Source: Saksenaea vasiformis B4078 (lineage: Eukaryota; Mucoromycota; Mucoromycetes; Mucorales; Saksenaeaceae). From it: a stretch of DNA of 58,651 nucleotides. The notes under the pieces were generated by a model. It was given only the letters and a program-made list of their open reading frames with translations, had not been told where the DNA came from and ran no database searches. The DNA lies in assembly GCA_000697055.1 (NCBI GenBank), contig JNDT01002156.1, positions 1 to 58,651 of the forward strand, read 5' to 3'. Position numbers and translations under genes: made by a program. Of the stretch, positions 56,348-58,651 are shown piece by piece (the first letter of the stretch is position 1; each line of letters opens with the position of its first letter).

Positions 56348-57684
56348 ATGGCGGCCGAGAAGAAACGTCCCAGAGGATTGAAGAGCAGCGCTGCTCAGAA
56401 ATCGTCAAAGAAAGTTAAGGCCGATCAAGATGCCAACGAGATTCCCGAGAACGCGCAGACTGTCGTGTTGAACAAAGAAGTAGAGGAGGGTGACGAAGTT
56501 GGTGAAGCCGCTGCTTTGTTTGAAAGCGCCTTGGAAAAAGCTGGTTTGTCGTTATTTAAGAATGGCTAGTGATTGATGCGGATCAAAATAGAGGTGAACC
56601 CATCTGAAGCTTTGGCATTACTGCGCGGTACAGTGCATGAATCTGACCGAATCCTTCGTAACTGGGCTGCTGATGAGCCTTTGCCACCCAAATTCTATTT
56701 AACTTATGGATCCGCCCTCTATGAGTTGGGCCGCCTTTCGGAAGATGAAGAGTTCGCACCTTTCTTAGCTGCTGCTGAGGAAAGGTTGCAAGATGGATTA
56801 GATCATGCGGAGAAGAACGAAAAAGACGAGCATGTGCAAGATATCAATAGCATCAAGATTGCACTTGCCAAGATCGAGATCGTCAAGGTAAGCTGAACTA
56901 TTAATCCATGTGAATGGAAGCTCATTTTGACAGACTACGGATTCCGTTAAAGACGGGCCTATGCCAGAGGAAGTGACACATGCATTGGAGACGATCGATC
57001 AAGCGCTTGAAAAAGCCCAACTTTCGAATATTTCCAAAGTTGACCTCACATCAGTCTTGACTTGCCATTGTTATTCATACACGGCGCTGGGCGTGAGAGA
57101 AAAGCTCACAACACGGGCGGAGAATTTGTTGTCCGATGTGCTCAAAGGTAAGCGGCGATTGGCGCATTGGAGACAAACAAACATGTACACTTTAGAGGAT
57201 AGTTCCTGCGTCCCTGCATTAATTCAATTTGCCCGCGTCAAGCGTTCTATTGTTGATTTCTGGCTTGACAAAGTGGATGAGGAGGCAGAAAAAGAGGAAG
57301 AAGAAGAAAAAGAAGAAGAGGATGAGAAGGAAAAGAAAGAACGTACCGAGAATGAACAGAATGCATACGATGCGGTGCTCGCTTGTACGTGTTTTCCTTC
57401 TCTTGGCTTATGTGGGAACTAAAACCTTTCTAGGCAAGAACTACTTCAAGCAAGTCTATGCTATTCTTGAAAAGAACGAGAAATTAATGCCTGAAATCTG
57501 TACGGATTTGGCCGAAGTTCTCTTAAACGAGGCCAATTTGGTGCTGAAGGAAGATGAGCAGAATGAACTATACAAGGAAGCAGTGCATTATGCACGACAA
57601 GCAAAGTCTGTTGCATCAGAAGATTATACATTACCGGAAGATCTGGAGAACTTTTTGGTAGAGTGGGAGAAGGATCAAGCATAG
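56348..57684 (+). CDS. ETT1: Ett1/Nro1 homologue (enhancer of translation termination)
   Basis: Exons 56348-56543, 56592-56887, 56934-57147, 57196-57384 and 57434-57684 join in frame to 381 residues. The N-terminus is the family's basic nuclear signal (KKRPRGLKSS). TPR-like helices follow (NPSEALALLRGTVHESDRIL, YLTYGSALYELGRLSED, VKRSIVDFWLDKVDEEA, YFKQVYAILEKNEKLMPE). A run of Glu/Lys at about 57285-57345 forms an acidic insert. In budding yeast Ett1 affects translation termination; in fission yeast Nro1 binds and inhibits the oxygen sensor Ofd1. The introns are 46-49 bp. I chose the start 56348 because the residues after it match the family and the frame before it is A-rich leader. Confidence 0.9.
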
Positions 57685-57734
57685 AAGGAAATAAAACAAA
57701 AAAATTGGGAACTACAGGGCGATGCTATGAGTTT

Positions 57735-58475
57735 ACCTCCATTTGAAGTTATTCAGCGTTGATTCCAGATGAACTTTGCACTTTAAAGTATGTCTTCTTC
57801 GGTCAATGCTAGCCCTGTGTATCATACTTCATGTTATGTTTGTGTCATTGATGCTTTCCCAATATCTGAGATAAAAGCCGTGTCAGATATAGAATTTTTT
57901 GCCTTATACAGAAGATGTATCGGTGATAACGGTTCAATCATCTCAAACAAAGGGTGTCTCAGAAACACGATTCCATTGTCTCATGCAAAAGGCGTATAGA
58001 AGATAGGACCCTCTCAAAATGTTTCAGATAACGGGAAATGCTTCGTATTTAAGGAGAAGATCATACACTTTATTAACTCAATGCAGCAAACTATCCGATC
58101 AATGGCAACCTTAAGTACGATATGCAATGCTTCAATCAAGGCAATGGTCACAAAACGTGTATTGACTGTTAATATCATGCCAGTAAAATGTGAAAAAAAA
58201 GGATGTCCCGGCGCCATGGGCGGATACTTAACGTAATAAGTTAAAAAACGTCGCCGCATTGTTTCATAGGACATGTTATATGCCGCTCCAATAAATTTTC
58301 GCGTCTATGGGAGGATCAAACTCATGCACGGAATATATGATCTCTCTGCCATAGCTGCTATGCTAAGTACGAATGCTTGTTTCCTTTTCAGCGGAAGATT
58401 GATTCTTTCTGGACGCAAAATTTAGGTAGAGTAAAACGCATTTTGGTAAGCAATATTTAAAGCAAATTTCTCACG
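57735..58475 (+). repeat. Dispersed ~1-kb repeat with short minisatellite
   Basis: Starts about 50 bp after the Ett1 stop: gaagttattcagcgttgattccagatgaac, ctttgcactttaaagtatgt. Then at least three units of the gtgtctcagaaacac / caaaaggcgtatag type (57860-58040). The right module follows: atgccgctccaataaatttt, atcaaactcatg (58275-58330), ttttcagcgga and gacgcaaaatttaggtagagtaa. Confidence 0.72.
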
Positions 58476-58510
58476 GAGGGTTTTCCCTTTTTCTCCTGTC
58501 TTACTGCGCC

Positions 58511-58651
58511 ATGAGTAATGAACGAGCACCACTACTGGCCAACGAGGACTTGGACGACAATGAACGTGAACACCCTAATGAACCCGCCAATAACTATCAT
58601 GGCCAGCTTAACGAAAGAGTACAACCTGGTAGATTTACGCTGTTAGAGAAG
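58511..58651 (+). CDS. N-terminus of a probable membrane protein, cut by window end
   Basis: 47 codons are visible, open to the window end. The start MSNERAPLLANEDLDD has a dileucine-type sorting signal often seen in vacuolar or endosomal membrane proteins. It is followed by an Asn/Glu-rich stretch and GRFTLLEK, which often precedes the first membrane segment of type II proteins. Too little is present to name a family. Confidence 0.5.
   Translation, partial: MSNERAPLLANEDLDDNEREHPNEPANNYHGQLNERVQPGRFTLLEK

Noticed and set aside
1..58651. CRISPR arrays, operons and bacterial defence systems
   Set aside because: The window is a fungal nuclear region with spliced genes. The tandem repeats seen lack unique spacers and associated genes.

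Overview
This is a window of a fungal nuclear genome. Genes are small, dense in places, and cut by many short introns (about 40-70 bp, GT..AG). The gene set is eukaryotic: cytochrome c, spliceosomal SmE, nuclear poly(A)-binding protein, a GID7/WDR26 subunit, an Ett1/Nro1 homologue and a Zn2Cys6 regulator. AT-rich intergenic DNA carries LTR retrotransposons with a chromodomain. An early-diverging fungus (Mucoromycota type) is my inference from intron style and protein flavour; nothing in the window proves the species.

Layout. 1-6540 is a nest of mobile elements: the 3' part of a Ty3/gypsy chromodomain retrotransposon with its 3' LTR (3768-4682), inserted in a copy of a 265-bp MITE. A second MITE copy (5546-6540) is split by a 725-bp solo LTR with a perfect 5-bp target duplication. 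7269-8576 (-) is a mitochondrial-type methionine aminopeptidase. 8.9-12.9 kb holds a possible glycosylase remnant, a tiny zinc-ribbon ORF, a secreted cysteine-rich protein, and the first good copy of a roughly 1-kb dispersed repeat with an internal minisatellite. 13353-13826 (-) is SmE, built from five tiny exons and invisible to simple ORF scanning. 15036-17274 (-) is the WDR26/GID7-like gene. 18730-20220 (+) is a beta-lactamase-fold serine hydrolase, 21514-22079 (+) is cytochrome c, and 22273-23563 (-) is an R3HCC1-like protein. 24-30.5 kb is poor in recognisable genes and holds repeats, tRNA-like sequences and a few coding-looking exons. 30608-31674 (-) is PABPN1/Pab2, 33078-34697 (-) a PiT-family phosphate transporter, 36820-38359 (-) a sugar transporter, and 41907-44830 (-) a Zn2Cys6 transcription factor. 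44.8-50.2 kb is mostly gene-free and carries a Tc1/IS630-type transposase fragment. 50266-51593 (-) is heme oxygenase, 54536-55444 (-) a stand-alone BPL_N (glutamine-amidotransferase-like) protein, and 56348-57684 (+) Ett1/Nro1. The N-terminus of a probable membrane protein begins at 58511 and runs off the window.

The genes do not form one pathway; they are mostly independent housekeeping genes. The most unusual material is repetitive. One MITE family has served twice as a landing site for LTR retroelements. A second repeat family (at least seven copies here) combines putative terminal inverted repeats with a degenerate 40-48-bp minisatellite, and I do not recognise it.
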